From the NCBI RefSeq assembly GCF_002878395.1, contig NC_061121.1:13339652-13403651 (forward strand): 64,000 bases of DNA, written 5' to 3'. How positions within the stretch are numbered: the first letter of the stretch is position 1; each line of letters opens with the position of its first letter. Below the pieces are notes generated by a model. It had not been told where the DNA came from, ran no database searches, and saw nothing but the letters and a program-made list of their open reading frames with translations. The position numbers and the translations under genes are program-made. Below, piece after piece: positions 10,583 to 23,800 of this stretch. This stretch comes from Capsicum annuum. Its lineage: Eukaryota; Streptophyta; Magnoliopsida; Solanales; Solanaceae.

Positions 10583-12103
10583 TAGTAGACACGTAATTTT
10601 GCCCTTCCCGAAAGATCAATTTATCCATTTACCTTCACTTTACCATACACCCCCACCCCATTCCATAATTCTTCCACAAAAAAGCCTAAAAAATAACAAA
10701 ATTGCCAACAAATTACCACCCCAACCAATCCAATTTAACCACCTCACCTTATCCTAACCACTCACACTCCTACCCACCTCATTACCCTATCCAACCCCTC
10801 TACCCCTAGACCCTTTAACTCTCCTACCTCAACCCACGTACCTCCTCTCTTCACTTTTTTTGTTTGGCCTTTCAAAATAATTAAGGAAAAGAGAATATTA
10901 TATACACAAACCTCACAAATAGAGGGGACCCCACAATCTGTTTTCCATGGAGGGAGAATAAACATACACACATCGTCAATCCCACAGCTCACAGAGCTCT
11001 TACTCATAAAAAAACAGATATACCTACAACATAATAAGAAGAGATCGGCTCTATTTTTTGTATCTTCTCCATAGGCACACATACACCAGACCAAAATATT
11101 GACACGCACGCACATACTGGCATACACAAACAGAAATTAGAGAGGAGAAAATCAAAGAGAAAATCACAAGTGAGATACGAGCAAATAAAGAAAGAAGAGG
11201 TAGAGGGGACGTAAGAGAGAGAAAAACAGACCAGGAAGTTCATCTGTCCGGTAATCTTTCATCGGAAAACACCAGCTCCTTTCTAGAAAATGGTGTCCCC
11301 CAATTCTCAAAACCCACAAAAACAAACTATTTACTGTCAATTTCGGTGAGCTTCTCATCAAAATATCATCAACAACAAACGATCCCCACCATGCTATCTT
11401 CGATTTCAATTGGGTAACACCAGAGATTCAGCTTTAAAATTGAGAAGAGATCATAGTAGTGGATATCAGGGTTGGGATTTTGTTATTTGCAAATTTTGGT
11501 CTCTGTTGGAAATAATTTGAAAGAACAACAAAAGTTGAGGATGGTCGATTAGGTTCTGTTTGTGGTTCATTGGGTCACGAGTCTGCCGTCGTTGAAATCA
11601 GTTCAAGTTGATTGAATAAAAGTAACATTGAGGTCCAATTCTCTCCTCTCTTTTAAATTTTTATATGATTGTGAATGACTTGTGTGTTTGGTATGCTTGA
11701 ATCTTTGTTGCGTGTATGTGGTTGATGTTGGGATTTGGATTTTGAAAATTGGAGTGATAGTCGAAGAATTAGTTAATTGTGAGTGAATGAGTTTTGGTGG
11801 AGGAATTGAGAATCGAATAAGGTGAATGTTGATTATTTTGATTCGTTTATGGATGTCGTTGAATTCAAAAGTATCATGTTTTAGGACAAAAATTTAATAG
11901 ACAAATCTTCAGTTGGTTAGGTAAATTAAAGTAATTGATGATTGTGGAATGATTGAATTTTTGTGCTTGAGATTGTTTCATTTTGTCGCTTAAAATTGAA
12001 AAATATATTCATTTAACCAAGGAATACCCCAAGGCCATTTGTACTTATTCACCAGGGTATCCCCGAGGTATTTTATACACGAAGAACGCTCGTGATCAAG
12101 GTC
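10583..12103 (+). mobile_element. Tat/Ogre-like LTR, type A, 5' portion (probably the 5' LTR of the plus-strand element)
   Basis: Collinear with 37,301-38,848: both start 't(a/g)...tagacac(a/g)taattttgcccc', then share 'ccatttaccttcac', a TATATA box (10,899-10,904), a 'gaggggaccccaca' segment, and end near 'cgtgatcaagg'. Homology stops at about 12,103, where a type B LTR in the opposite orientation begins. The minus-strand open frames here (10,762-11,409) are mirrored by similar frames in the other LTR copy and are LTR read-through, not genes. Assignment as the partner of the LTR at 37,301 is inferred. Confidence 0.7.
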
Positions 12104-14280
12104 ACCCTGTCCTAATCTTATTGGGCTTTTGGCCCACTTGCACCTGTCCTAAACTATTTTCAAACCTTTGGCCCGATCTCATTTACCTATATTAATTCAC
12201 AACTTTGGCTTTGAGGCCCAAATAAATGAATAGATTAATAAGTAAATAAATAAAGAAGAAGACTAATAAAGGAAATAAGTCTCTTCCTTCTTCTTCCATC
12301 TTCTCGTATCCATATGCCATGAGATTGTATTTGGACTTAGTCTTTCAAGATCGACTCGGGGTTATTGGGCCTCAATGGCCGACCAAAAATCATAAAGAGG
12401 CAAAAGAGTTCATGTAGGACTCGAACGTATCCATATGCAAAAGAAAACAAAGTAATTAATATGTGTTCTAAATTAGCGGCTAAACACACATATGTAAAGA
12501 AGACAATGGCTCGCAACATTGGAGAGAAACTTATATCAACCAATGATTTCCAAATAAATAGAGAGGATAAGGTAAAATAGGAAATTCTCACAATTGCGAG
12601 CAAACAAAGTTAATAGATTATGTATTAATGCTACAGAAAACATTGGTGACACAAAGATATAAACTGAAAGACCTAAGAAAAACTTAGTAGACAGGCAAAG
12701 GCAGGGATAAATAGAGGATAAGAGCATGAGCAAATCCCAACCAAAGAAACTTGTGAACTATGAAAATCCAAGATTATCAAGCTTATTAGTGTGCAACTAA
12801 GATTCAACATTCAACTTTTCACAAGTTAGAGATGAACCGGGTAAAAAGGAAGAAAGAAAAGACAAGTAACCTATTCGCGCAATACAATATTGGAAGATAG
12901 GAGTTTCTGCTACAAGGGATATCCAGAGTGAATTTTGCAATATCTATGCGACAAAAACATCCACAACTTTGCACTAGAACATCGAAACTATTAGTACAAC
13001 ATCATGAGAATGTTAACACATCAATTGTACCTTTCAACGGAATAAAGAACTTGTATAACATTTTTTATCATGGCTTGACATCTATTGTCATCAGGAGCTT
13101 CCGGGATGACAAAGGCAATGACAAACTAATATAAGGAACAAAAAAAACAAAAATAATAATAAAAGTAGCGAATCAGGCCACAATGCTTAAGTATACATCA
13201 ACAACAAGCTTATAATTAGCAATGAAAAGAGAAAGAAAAGCCTGGTGTTGCAGAGATTTTGAAGGTAGAATTTGGAATATAAGCTACAAAACTAATGCAT
13301 TCAACTTATTATTGTATCGAAAAAATACTAAATCAAAAGGAAGCTATACATGAGATCAACGTCAAACAAGGATAGCACTGAAACGGTGATCAAAAATTCA
13401 CAATGAAAAGCATTAAATCACGACATGTAAATTAAATCGGATAAAAGAAAGCAGAACCTTCACGATATGCTAAACAAGTTTTAGTAGATAAGAAATAACA
13501 TTATCATGACGCAGTACACACTAAGTCGTACTACAATTTGTTTTATCATAGAAGGTCAAACAAATACTCATAAAGAAACCTGACTATTTCAAGGACCTAA
13601 TGACCAGTTTTGAAAATAGATTTTATCATGTCCTTTGTCAACCCAAATGGCAGACACCTTTCCCACACCAATTTACTCTTGTTAGACCTTATAACAGCAC
13701 AAAAAGAAAGCATAACACAAAATTAAAGCCACAAAGTTCAATTCCAAGGTGAAATCAATGAAAAGCCACAAACTTTAACCCTTTCAGCAAAAATATGTCT
13801 GCTTCCAGAATACATCGTCACACAAAATCCTAAGGCCTTCATGGCTTGTACAGCTACTCCCAGCAAGCAATCAACAACAACATTATAGAGAAGGAGATGA
13901 AGAAAAGAAAAAAACGACAACAGAAATTAAAATAAAAAGAAGTTTTTACCTCTTTTGGAGCAGCAAAACGAGATTACGTGCTACGGACGGAATATTGACC
14001 ACCACCGAAAAGTTTCACTGCGACTCCAAAAACTCATCGGCTTTTCACGATAATTATTTTTTACTAGAAAAAAAACTTTTTTCCTTAAAATTTTTTCCAA
14101 CCTTCAAGACTTCTTGCTCGAGGTATTTTCCTCTTTGACACTTGATATTTTCAACTCAACAAAGGGTCATATATAGAAGGAATTTTTGGATGAATTGTTG
14201 TTTTTTGGCGATGTGGGATGAGAATTTCAAGGACAACTTGGGGATTTAGCTGAGGAATTTAAATTTTGAATTAGGGATAT
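12104..14280 (-). mobile_element. Tat/Ogre-like LTR, type B, truncated at both ends (minus orientation)
   Basis: Collinear with about 21,215-23,432 over nearly 2.2 kb. A TATATATGA promoter motif on the minus strand lies at 14,168-14,175, in the same place as TATATAAG in the full copy. The U3 start (equivalent of 23,440-24,461) and the terminal about 0.4 kb (equivalent of 20,821-21,215) are missing. It may be the 3' LTR of the minus-strand element whose 5' LTR is at 20,821-24,461. Open frames on either strand (12,337-12,733) recur in the other copy and are not genes. Confidence 0.75.
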
Positions 14281-14575
14281 TAAATGCTGATGATATCCTC
14301 GACGCTAGCTATGCTATCTCGCGTATCAACAGCTATTAATTTCTGATGATATCCTCGATGCCAGCGTATGCTATCTCGCGTGTCAACAGATAATGAATGC
14401 TAATGATATCCTTGACGCCAGTATATGTTATCTCGCATGTCAACGTATATTGAATGCTAGTGTTATCCTTGACGCAAGCGTATGCTATCTCGCGTGTCAA
14501 TGGATATTGAATGCGGATGATATCCTCGACGCTAGTGTATGCTATCTCATGTGTCAACAGATATCAAATACAATG
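14281..14575. repeat. 57-bp tandem repeat, five copies
   Basis: Units carry 'gatgatatcctcgacgc' and 'tatgctatctcgcgtgtcaa' and start at 14,288, 14,344, 14,401, 14,458 and about 14,515 (spacings 56-57). Open frames on both strands cover the array because the period is a multiple of three; they are repeat translations. The array directly adjoins the truncated type B LTR and a second, unrelated array. Confidence 0.9.
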
Positions 14576-14912
14576 GTCCTCTCGGCAATAAAATAAGACT
14601 AAATTTCCCTCTTGGCAATGAGATGATATAAAATGGCCCTCTTGGCAATGGTATGAAATAGCCCTATCGGCGATGATATGAAATGACCCTCTCGGCAAGG
14701 GCATGAAATGGACATCTTGGAAATGAAATGATATGAAATAGACCTCTTGACAATGGTATGAAATGGCCCTCTCAGCGATGATATGAAATAGCCCTCTTGG
14801 CAATGGCATGAAATGGCCCTATTGGCAATGAGATGATATAAAATGGCCCTCCTAGCAATGGTATAAAATGTCCCTCTTAGCAGTGAGATGATATGAAATG
14901 GTTCTTTCAGTG
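14576..14912. repeat. Short-period minisatellite, about 28-33 bp units
   Basis: About eleven variants of 'ggccctcttggcaatggtatgaaat', some with an added 'gagatgatat'. Long minus-strand frames (14,564-14,940) are translations of the repeat. Such arrays in untranslated regions are known for Ogre/Tat-lineage retrotransposons, which fits the flanking LTR pieces. Confidence 0.85.
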
Positions 14913-15807
14913 ATTTGAGAACAGTTTCACCTGAGTTCATTTGTCCGTGCTTTGCTTTTTACATGTACCTGTACTCAAGATAGACAGTTAGTAGACACAA
15001 TATCGCTCTCACTGGCGACCATAGTCAACTTTATGACAGTTTAATGATGAATACTGAGCGTCATGATTTGAATGACTTATTCCTCTATTAATATTCTCTT
15101 TTTTGAAGAAATAATTAAATAGCAAATCCATCGGATGCAAGTAAATGGGGCGAAATCCTCATTTGGGATTACTCAAATACTATTTGTTTTGCTTCAATGC
15201 GAATTTTGAGGATGAATTTCTGCTCTTCCTCCTATTAAGCGATCCTTTTGATTGTCATATTTATTGTGTTGACTCTCTTGAATGTACCTGCGCTCAAGGT
15301 AAATACTTAGTTGACACAAAGTCGCTTATACTAGCGACTGCTTTTATATAAAGAATTTTAAATACAATATTTACAAAGCAGATAAGGCTCCTTTGTTTAT
15401 CCTTCATGGTCTTAAGAAATGAGATAGACACTTCAAAAGGTCCTCAATAAATGGGTATTAAATCTATCTTGAGGGCTACCCTAAAATACCGTTCTTGAGC
15501 ATTATATGCTTTAGTGTGGCTCGCAACCCGCTTAGAGATTTTTTGAAAAAATATTTCCATTTTTTGTGTACTGATCCCTACATCCACAGAAAAATGATTA
15601 GTTTTTTAGTACACTATTTTGTGTTGACCTTTTTAAATCTTTGGTTTGCTCTTCGCCATCTTTCGGGTACTCCATCATGTTAGGACTTTCACTCTGACTC
15701 CCATTCCAATAGATACCTAGGCAATCACTAAGTAAAAGCTTTGTATAGATTTTTGAAAGTAGTTTTAATTGTTGAAAATGGTTTTGAAAGTTTCTATAAA
15801 AGCTTTA
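14913..15807. other. Non-coding internal region of the minus-strand Tat-like element
   Basis: No coding frame is supported. A segment of about 60 bases is duplicated: 'tgtacctgtactcaagatag...cgctctcactggcgac' near 14,963 and 'tgtacctgcgctcaaggtaa...cgcttatactagcgac' near 15,284. It ends at the target-site duplication of the solo LTR. Confidence 0.45.
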
Positions 15808-18097
15808 GAAAATGTCACGACCCGAACCGGGGCCCTGGCCGTGACGAGCCTTCCCGAACCGTGAAGGCCCGGGACGCCCCCTATCTATCTGGTAATCATG
15901 CACAACATTTATATAATAAAAGATAATGCAGAAATAGAAATCTAATACGGAAACATGGTCAGTCTGAATGTGATCATAATACCGAAAAATTGAAATCCAA
16001 AATATATCTGGATAATAATAATGTCTGACTCAGTCTGCGAAATCTCTACTATGAACTAAACAAAACTGTCTGAAAACTGGGACAAGGCCCCCAGTAGACC
16101 AAAACATGACTAAAGATAAATATCTGAAAGTAAACAGGCCTTCTGGAATATAAAAGGCTCACCCCTGCACAATCTGTTCTGCGATTTGAAATATCTACTG
16201 TTTATCTGGACCCCTAGACTGTGTCTCAAAACCTGAAAAGGGGGGGTCAGCACAAATGTACTGGCACGCAAAGCAATCAAAAATAAAGTATTTGAACATA
16301 TATATAATAGATGAGAGCAATTTTCATCAACACATCACGTATAAAATAGCTTCTGAAAACACAAGGGCATCATTTAAAAATCATAAAACATTCTTGTCAA
16401 AATAATTTCTGATCTTTGTATTACTTCTGAGTTAGGTGGCACTCCCCTACAAGTCTGATATTCCACGAGCTATATGAAATCCGTCATTGACTCAATGGGG
16501 AAGCCCCCAACCCAAGTGTGCCGCAAGGTTTGGAGTGTCTAAGTCTGATACACCACACGACACTTAAGCCAGCGTATAATAATATACCCGGATCGACAAA
16601 TCACGGTTTTGGGCAATGAGTTGTCTGAACTCACGCCTTCTTCGGGGACCACCTAACATCCCTTTATGCCCAATTTTTAACCTTTTCTGAACATGTATCA
16701 TTATAAAATTTCTTAATCATGAAAGTCTGATAAAATCTGATTTCTGAACTAGTCTGTGTCTGTTATGGCATTTGTCTGAGTTGGTATCATTATACCAAGA
16801 CTTGCAAGTCCTATTTCTGAGCCTTAATGCATTAAGCATGATCTTTCATAAAAGTGTAGTTTCAGACCACCCAAACATGTAATTTGCATAAAATATTTCA
16901 TGTTCCGAAACTCAAGTCAAAACCATGCAAAAACTTCCATCAAACATATGGTGGTCATGTGCTTTTGAAAAAATTATGCACTCTTTCATTATATGTATAT
17001 TCAACATTTACAACCCTCTCTTTCGTGTTCAAAATCGTATTCCAAACATAGCACAGTCAAAGCATTTCATATCATGATTTTTCAAGACGTATTTCAAAAC
17101 AATCTATATCATGTGAAACATGGGAAAATTACATCAAGAGAGGGATTTCATGTAAATCGTGCTCTCAATTCATATTTCAAGGCAAAACACATATATACAT
17201 ATACATATAATTTTCAAGTCACTTTGGGGGAAAGCCAAAAGGCTAAAACAATATCATTTAAAGCTTCTAAAACATGAATATGTACATGAATTCAAAAACT
17301 CCTTTCCTAAAACATGATTTCTATGCCCATGAGAATTTAGGAAAACCCTGGGTACCTCTATTTAAGAAATTGAGGGATGATCCTTGAAGCCTACGATGTG
17401 GGGATTCCAAATCTCTAGTTATCTTCCAAAACCCACGGTTGAATCTTGAGTTATTTGGGATTTTTGTTTGAAACCCTAAGGGGTGTTCTTGAGAGAAAAT
17501 TTGAGAAAAAGATTATATTTTGATGAATTTGGGGCTAAATCTGGTGTTATAGATGAAATTTGGGTGAGGTGAAATGACTAAAATGCCCCTAAGAAAACAA
17601 ACAAAGTCGAAACTCTCCCTCAGTTGACAAACTGAAAGGCTGAAGTAAAATGGGTATAACTCCTTACTTAGATGTTGGATTTGGATGAAACCAGTTTCAT
17701 TGGAAAGAAAACTCAAAGCTCTTTCATTTTATAGGTAGAAGCTCTCTCAGTTCATTATATTCAGAGAGTTATGATCGTTTGAAGTTGACCCTGAAATGCT
17801 GAAAACTGGGCAACAGGCTATGTGTTTTGCTACTGTTTTGAAATCCAAACGCAGCCTTAAGCGTTCCGAAAAAATTTCAAAACTTATTCGAGATGTAATA
17901 TGAGCTTGTCCGATCGTAACGCAACTTGAAAATCTAAAAACAAAGGTCGAAAAAGTTGAAAAGTTATATCCCGAAGATTGCCAGCTAAAATTACTCTAAG
18001 TCCTCATTACACTTAGAAAAAATTTCAAGTTTTTAAGTCTAAGAGCACTCTATTAAAGGCTAATCCATGCATGACTTTTACGGGGTGTTACAGAAAA
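15808..18097 (+). mobile_element. Solo LTR (2,280 bp) with perfect 5-bp target duplication
   Basis: The LTR runs from TGTCACGACCC at 15,813 to GGGGTGTTACA at 18,092 and is flanked on both sides by GAAAA (15,808-15,812 and 18,093-18,097). No internal domain, primer-binding site or second LTR is present, so it is a solo LTR left by LTR-LTR recombination. Such TGTCACGACCC...TGTTACA LTRs are typical of Ty3-gypsy elements in the nightshade family (family knowledge). Short open frames inside (15,741, 16,993, 17,513) are not genes. It split the internal region of the minus-strand Tat-like element. Confidence 0.9.
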
Positions 18098-20798
18098 TCT
18101 CTGCCAGTCATGTCATATACTAGCTCAACGAACGTTTTTCTCTTAGTTTTGACTATATCCGACGGAGGATTTCCAAAACTCATCATCATTGTTGGAGTGT
18201 TCTTCAGATAGTTCTGTCACAGCCGAAGATTGAATCTACCTAGACTTTGTCATAGATGATGACTTCTAAAGTTTGACTTTGACCTCTGGTACTGGGGAAT
18301 TTGAAATATATTCCAGTGTTTGGTGAAAAATTTGAGGCCCTCCTCAAAATTTCTGCCCCAGTTTAAAGATGTTTAAGATAATATCAACTCGAGAGGATCC
18401 GAAGTCTTTGTTGGTCTTCGTTCTCTTTGTTGGATGATGATCTTCCTCTTGTGAATTTTTTAGATTCCTTCTAAAAAATTCTGCCCCAATTTTCTTTTCC
18501 TGGGGTTACATGACCGAGCTGTTGGGGCGCCTACGTATCCCGTTGAAGCAGGAATCAAGTCAAACATAATTCAGGACTACGCTAGGGATATATATAAAAG
18601 TGTAATAGGTTGACCGAAACCGACATAGGCCGCCTATGTATCCCTTTCTTGGGAATTTAGGTCAAACATAGTTCGTACATAAACTCATCTTCAGGGTTAA
18701 ATGGCCCTGAATACTATTATCTATCTTACTAGGATAGAAATAAGCACTTCTATGGATGACATGACATTTTCATTGCTTTTATATTGATAAAACGAAGGAT
18801 CAATTGTCCAATTTCCTTAGTCATTGTCCTCCTAGTTAAATACCCCGGTTTCCTCTAGATTAGGCTTCTTTGATTCTCGAACTCTTTGACTCTTCTGTTG
18901 ACTGTTCTAGGGCCATTGTCTCTCATTCATCATTATCTTGCTTCTTGACATGACATGACAATGACATGTTTTAAGTTATTATTGTACAACGGGTGATGAG
19001 TCATGGGTGGAGTGAATGTCCAATTCAATAATGTTTCCTCCAATTAATTTTCCATGATCCCGATTGTCTTAGGAAATTCTTTCCTCACATTTTCCTTACT
19101 CCATCCTCGAGATCATCGCTTACAGGTTTTAAAAAATAATTGGTAGAGTTCAGTTTTACTACTAGCCATTTTTCTTTTCCTGTAACAAAGCTATAGTCAA
19201 GAGGGAAATCTCTTATTCATTTTGATCTAGTGAAGTACGATCATTTTGTGCCAAAACAGAGTAGTTTCTATTACCTAAAAAGTATGAACTACTCAAATGT
19301 TGACGTGTTAGATTCCGCTAGTAGTAAGCAAAGCAAGATGATAAGGTAGAAAGTAAACACATAGAGTTGTTTCTTATCTCATGCGAATTGATCCATAAAG
19401 TAATGATGACTCGAGAATTTCACTGAACAATATTTTGCCCAATGATATGGATAGGTTGAATTTATCAGGAAGGCTCAACTTTTCTACTTTCTGGCTTTAT
19501 TACTTCTTTCAAGAAAGTGAAGGACAACAGAGCTTTTGGAGATATGGGTCGGGCCAAAATGTTGCCTATGTATCTCACGAAAGAAAAATCAGGCCCTACG
19601 TAGTTCAAAACTATAGTGGCTTTTTCAAATTCTAAAGTCAATTTTCCTAAAATTGTAGCGAGCATTTTGGAAGTTTTAAGAATGACTGCGAACTTTTCTA
19701 AGAAACTTGGGAGACTTGGAGTATGTTTGGTTGGAATTTTGTACAGTGGGGTATATTTCTACCTCGAGATGCTCCGTGGAAAAAGGGATTCGATCAATTC
19801 GCCTTTGATTTGAATCAATATAGCACGTATAAGCACATAAGCAGTTATATCACACAAGCATATTGTAATAAACATGCATCCTAATTGGGTGACCCTTTTG
19901 AGCCAGGGGTTGGCCTAACGTATTTGAAGGAAGTATATGCTTTTTAAAACCAATCCATAATCCCCCAAAAACCTTCATATGTGTACATAAGTGGCATAAA
20001 TGCCTACAAAAATTACACAAAAAGGATACAATCTTTAGGGAAAGGAAAAATAACATGAGAAAAAGAACAATATCCCGCGCAGGGGATAAGAAATGTCAAT
20101 TCCTAAATGCTCTTCTATCGACCTTCACCCTCTTAGATTTGTCCATTTTTGTCATTGGCTACATTTGTTGATGATCAAGCAATTTTCGTATAACTGTTCT
20201 CTAGATACAACCATCCAAATCAATCAATTTCTTGACTTTCTTCCATTCCTCCCTCAATTGGTGTATGATTGAGGCATCCTTACACGAAAGTAAACAAATT
20301 AAACCTTCTCCCGAACCCCGAAGGATAATGGATTGGATTAAACAAACATATATTTCTTCAACACATAAATATAATTCGTCTGTAATAGACTCGGGGTCAA
20401 TAAACGCAGGGCAAGTTTTCTAATGAGCCCAACACCCTCCTTCGGGTATTGGATCCTCCTAGGCTTATACTAAAAATGTTTTGGTTTAGCTCTATCCTAG
20501 GTATCTACAATGGGTTTAAACCAGGTTTCCAAGTGAACGACTTGGGTTTAAAAATACAAACAACTATCATACACCTCACCTGCTAATAAATCGTCGTATT
20601 TCTAAAAATTTATTTAGAATTGAACAACACGGGCCAGGACATCCACGAAACCCCAAAATAATTTAATAATCAATGCAGAATTATGCTATGGGATGCAATG
20701 ATTAAATTCTGCAAAATCAAAACATATAAACACATAACCAAATTAAACAGTTAGTCAAAAGATGAAATCAAACATTTGGTTAGAGAACCTAGTTAAAA
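18098..20798 (-). mobile_element. 5' untranslated/internal region of a minus-strand Tat/Ogre-like element
   Basis: Repeated segments of the type 'cctacgtatccc...gaa(t)caagtcaaac' (about 18,525-18,570; 18,630-18,675; 19,560-19,610) are the reverse complement of the 'tacgt...gacctgattct...gggtgagatacgtaggc' segments found in plus orientation at 24,885-24,945, 25,290-25,340 and 30,615-30,665. They mark the leader region of this retrotransposon lineage. A primer-binding site follows at 20,799 in the same orientation. No gag or pol frame survives; open frames at 19,435-20,423 are not recognised. Confidence 0.65.
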
Positions 20799-20814
20799 TC
20801 CCCAGCAGAGTCGT
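20799..20814 (-). other. Primer-binding site, probably tRNA-Arg type, minus orientation
   Basis: TCCCCAGCAGAGTCG on the plus strand is the reverse complement of CGACTCTGCTGGGGA, which is also seen in plus orientation at 39,346-39,360 just after another LTR. It lies six bases from the LTR end at 20,821, as expected for a reverse-transcription priming site. Confidence 0.75.
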
Positions 20815-20820
20815 TATTTC

Positions 20821-23800
20821 TGTTTTGCAAAAATTTTAACTTTTGAGAGTCATTACTTAATTTTGAAAAGAAATTAAGAAACCTTCGTAAAGTACTTAGA
20901 TGATTCAAAATAGAAAAATTATTTAAGTTGAATTCTAGATAAGCGGCTCCTATTAACATTTTAGGAAAGTTTTAAGGCACCTAAAACGTCTGCTAACTTG
21001 CGGTTATCCGAACTATTTGAAAATATCTTATGAATAACTTCTAAAAGAAAGATTGATTGTTGAAAAGTAATTGATTTTAGGAAAAAACTTGTGTAAAAAT
21101 AGGTTTGGACGACTTAGTAGAGATTTTAACTAAGTCTAAACAAATTAATAACAAAGCATGTAAAAGGGAAGGGAAGATTATAAAAGACTTAGGCCATTGA
21201 GCTCAAATCAATAGCTCCTGTCCTAATCTAATTACGCTTTTAGCCAACTTGCACTTGTCCTAATCTAAATGTTGGGCCTTCGGCCCATCTTCACCTGTCC
21301 TAAACTATTTTCGAACCTTTGGCGTGAGTCTCGTTTTACATATATTAATTTACAACTTTGGCTTCGAGGCCCAAATAAATGAATAAGTAAATAAATAAAG
21401 GAAATAAAAACAAGACTAATAAAGTAAATAAGCCTCTTCCTTCTTCTTCCATCTTCTCATATCCATATGCCTTGAGATTGTCTTTGGACTTAGTCTTTCG
21501 AGATCGACTTGGGTAATTGGGCCTCAATGGCCGACCAAAAATATGCAAAGGCAAAGGAGTCCATGTAGGGCTCGAACGTATCCACATGCAAAAGAAAAGC
21601 AAAGTACTTAATATGTGTTCTAAATTAGCGGCTAAACACACAGATATAGAGAAAACAACGGCTCGCAAAATTGAAGAGAAACTTATATCAACCAATGATT
21701 TCCAAATAAACAGAGAGGATAAGAAAAAATAGGAAATTCTCACAATTGCGAGCAAACAAAGGTAACAGATTATGTTATAATGCTACAGAAAACTTTGGTG
21801 ACACAAAGATATAAACTGAAAGACTTAAGAAAAACTTAGTAGTCAGGCAAAGGCAGGGATAAATAGTGGATAAGAACATGAGCAAATCGCAACCAAAGAA
21901 GCTTATGAACTATAAAAATCTCAGATTATCAAGCTTTTTAGTGTGCAACTAAGATTCAACATTCAACTTTTCACAAGTTAGAGATGAACAGGATAAAAAG
22001 GAAGAAAGAAAAGACAAGTAACCTATTTGCACAATACAATATTGGAAGATAGGAATTTCTGCTACAAGGGATATCGAGAGTGAATTTTTCAATATCTATA
22101 CGACAAGAACATCCACAAATTTGCACTAGAACATCGAAACTATTATTACAATATCATGAGAATGTTAACACATCAATTGTAACTTTCAATGGAATAAGGA
22201 ACTTGTATAACATTCCTTTATCCATGCTTGACATCTTTTGTCAAAAGGAGCTTCAGGAATGAAAAAGGCAACAACAAACTGATATAAGGAACAAAACAAA
22301 CAAAAAAATAATAAAAGTAGCGAATCAGGCCACAATGCTTAAGTATACATCTACAACAAGCTTATAATTAGCAATGAAAAGAGAAAGAAAAGCCTGGTGT
22401 TGCGGAGATTTTGAAGGTAGAATTTGGAACATAAGTTACAAAACTAATGCATTCAACTTATTGTTGGATCGAAAAAATAGTAAATCAAAAGGGATCTACA
22501 TGAGATCTAGATCAAACAAGGATAGCACTGAAACGGTGATCAAAAATTCACAATGAAAAGTATGGAATCGCAACATGTGAATTAAATCGGATAAAAGAAA
22601 GAAGAACCTTCACGATATCCTAAACAAATTTTAGTAGTTAAGAAATAACATTATCCTGACACAGTACACAATAAGTCGCACTACGATTCGTTTTATCACA
22701 GAAGGTCGAACAAATACTCATAAAGAAACCTGACTATTTAAAGGACCTAATGAACCATTTTGAAAACAGATTTTAGCATGTCCTTTGTCAACCCAAATGG
22801 CAGATACCTTTCCCACACCAATATACTCCTGTTAGACCTTATAACGGCACAAAAAGAAAGCGTAACACAAAATTAAAGCGACAAAGTTCAATTCCAAAGA
22901 GAAATCAACGAAAAGGCACAAACCTTAACCCTTTAAGCGAAAATAAGTCTGCTTCCAGAATAAATCATCATACAAAATCCTAAGGCCTTCATGGCTTGTA
23001 TAGCTACTCCCAGCAAGCAATCAACAACAACATTATAAAGAAGGAGAAGAATAAAAGAAAAAAAGCTACAACAGAAGTTAAAATGAAAAAGAAGTGCTTA
23101 CCTCTTTTGGAGAAGCAAAACGAAATTACGAGCTACCAACGGAATATCGACCATCACTGGAAAGTTTCACCGCGACTCCAAAAACTCATTGAATTTTCAC
23201 GATAAATGTTTTTACTAGAAAATAGACTTTTTCCTTTGAAAGTTTTTTCCAACCTTCAAGACTTCTTGCTCGAGGTTTTTCCTCTTTGAAACTAGATATT
23301 TTCAACTCAACAAAGGGTCTTATATAGAAGAAATTTTGAGATGAATTGTTATTTTTGGCGATGTGGGCTGAGAATTTCAAGGACAATTTGGGGATTTAGC
23401 TGAAGGAATTTAAATTTTGAATTAGGGATAAGACGAATCCTACGAAAATCATACTATTTAGTACGCTGAGCTGGTGCGTTGCGGGTCGACGGGTCGGAGC
23501 TGGGTTATTGTATTCGGGTCAAGAAAAGGGGGGTCGGTCGAATGAAATTGGGTCGGGTTTCACTGTTATTCAGAGTTGTCGTGGTTTGAGGCTGCTGTGA
23601 TTGCTGTTCGCCGGATTTTGACGGTTGTCGGCTTTGTCGGTTGTAGCCGTCGGTCGTCGGCGATGTTGGTTTGTTGCACCAGTTTGGTCGATAGGGAAGC
23701 GGCTGGCATTGTCATTGTTTTCTACGGAATTCCTTTTTTTCTTTTTTCTTTTTTTGGTCTATTCGGTATCGTCGTTGATGTTGTTGTGTGGAAAACAAGT

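Noticed and set aside
14336..14940. Several open frames of 67-113 codons on both strands
   Set aside because: They are translations of the 57-bp and about 30-bp tandem repeats, with repetitive residues and no domain.
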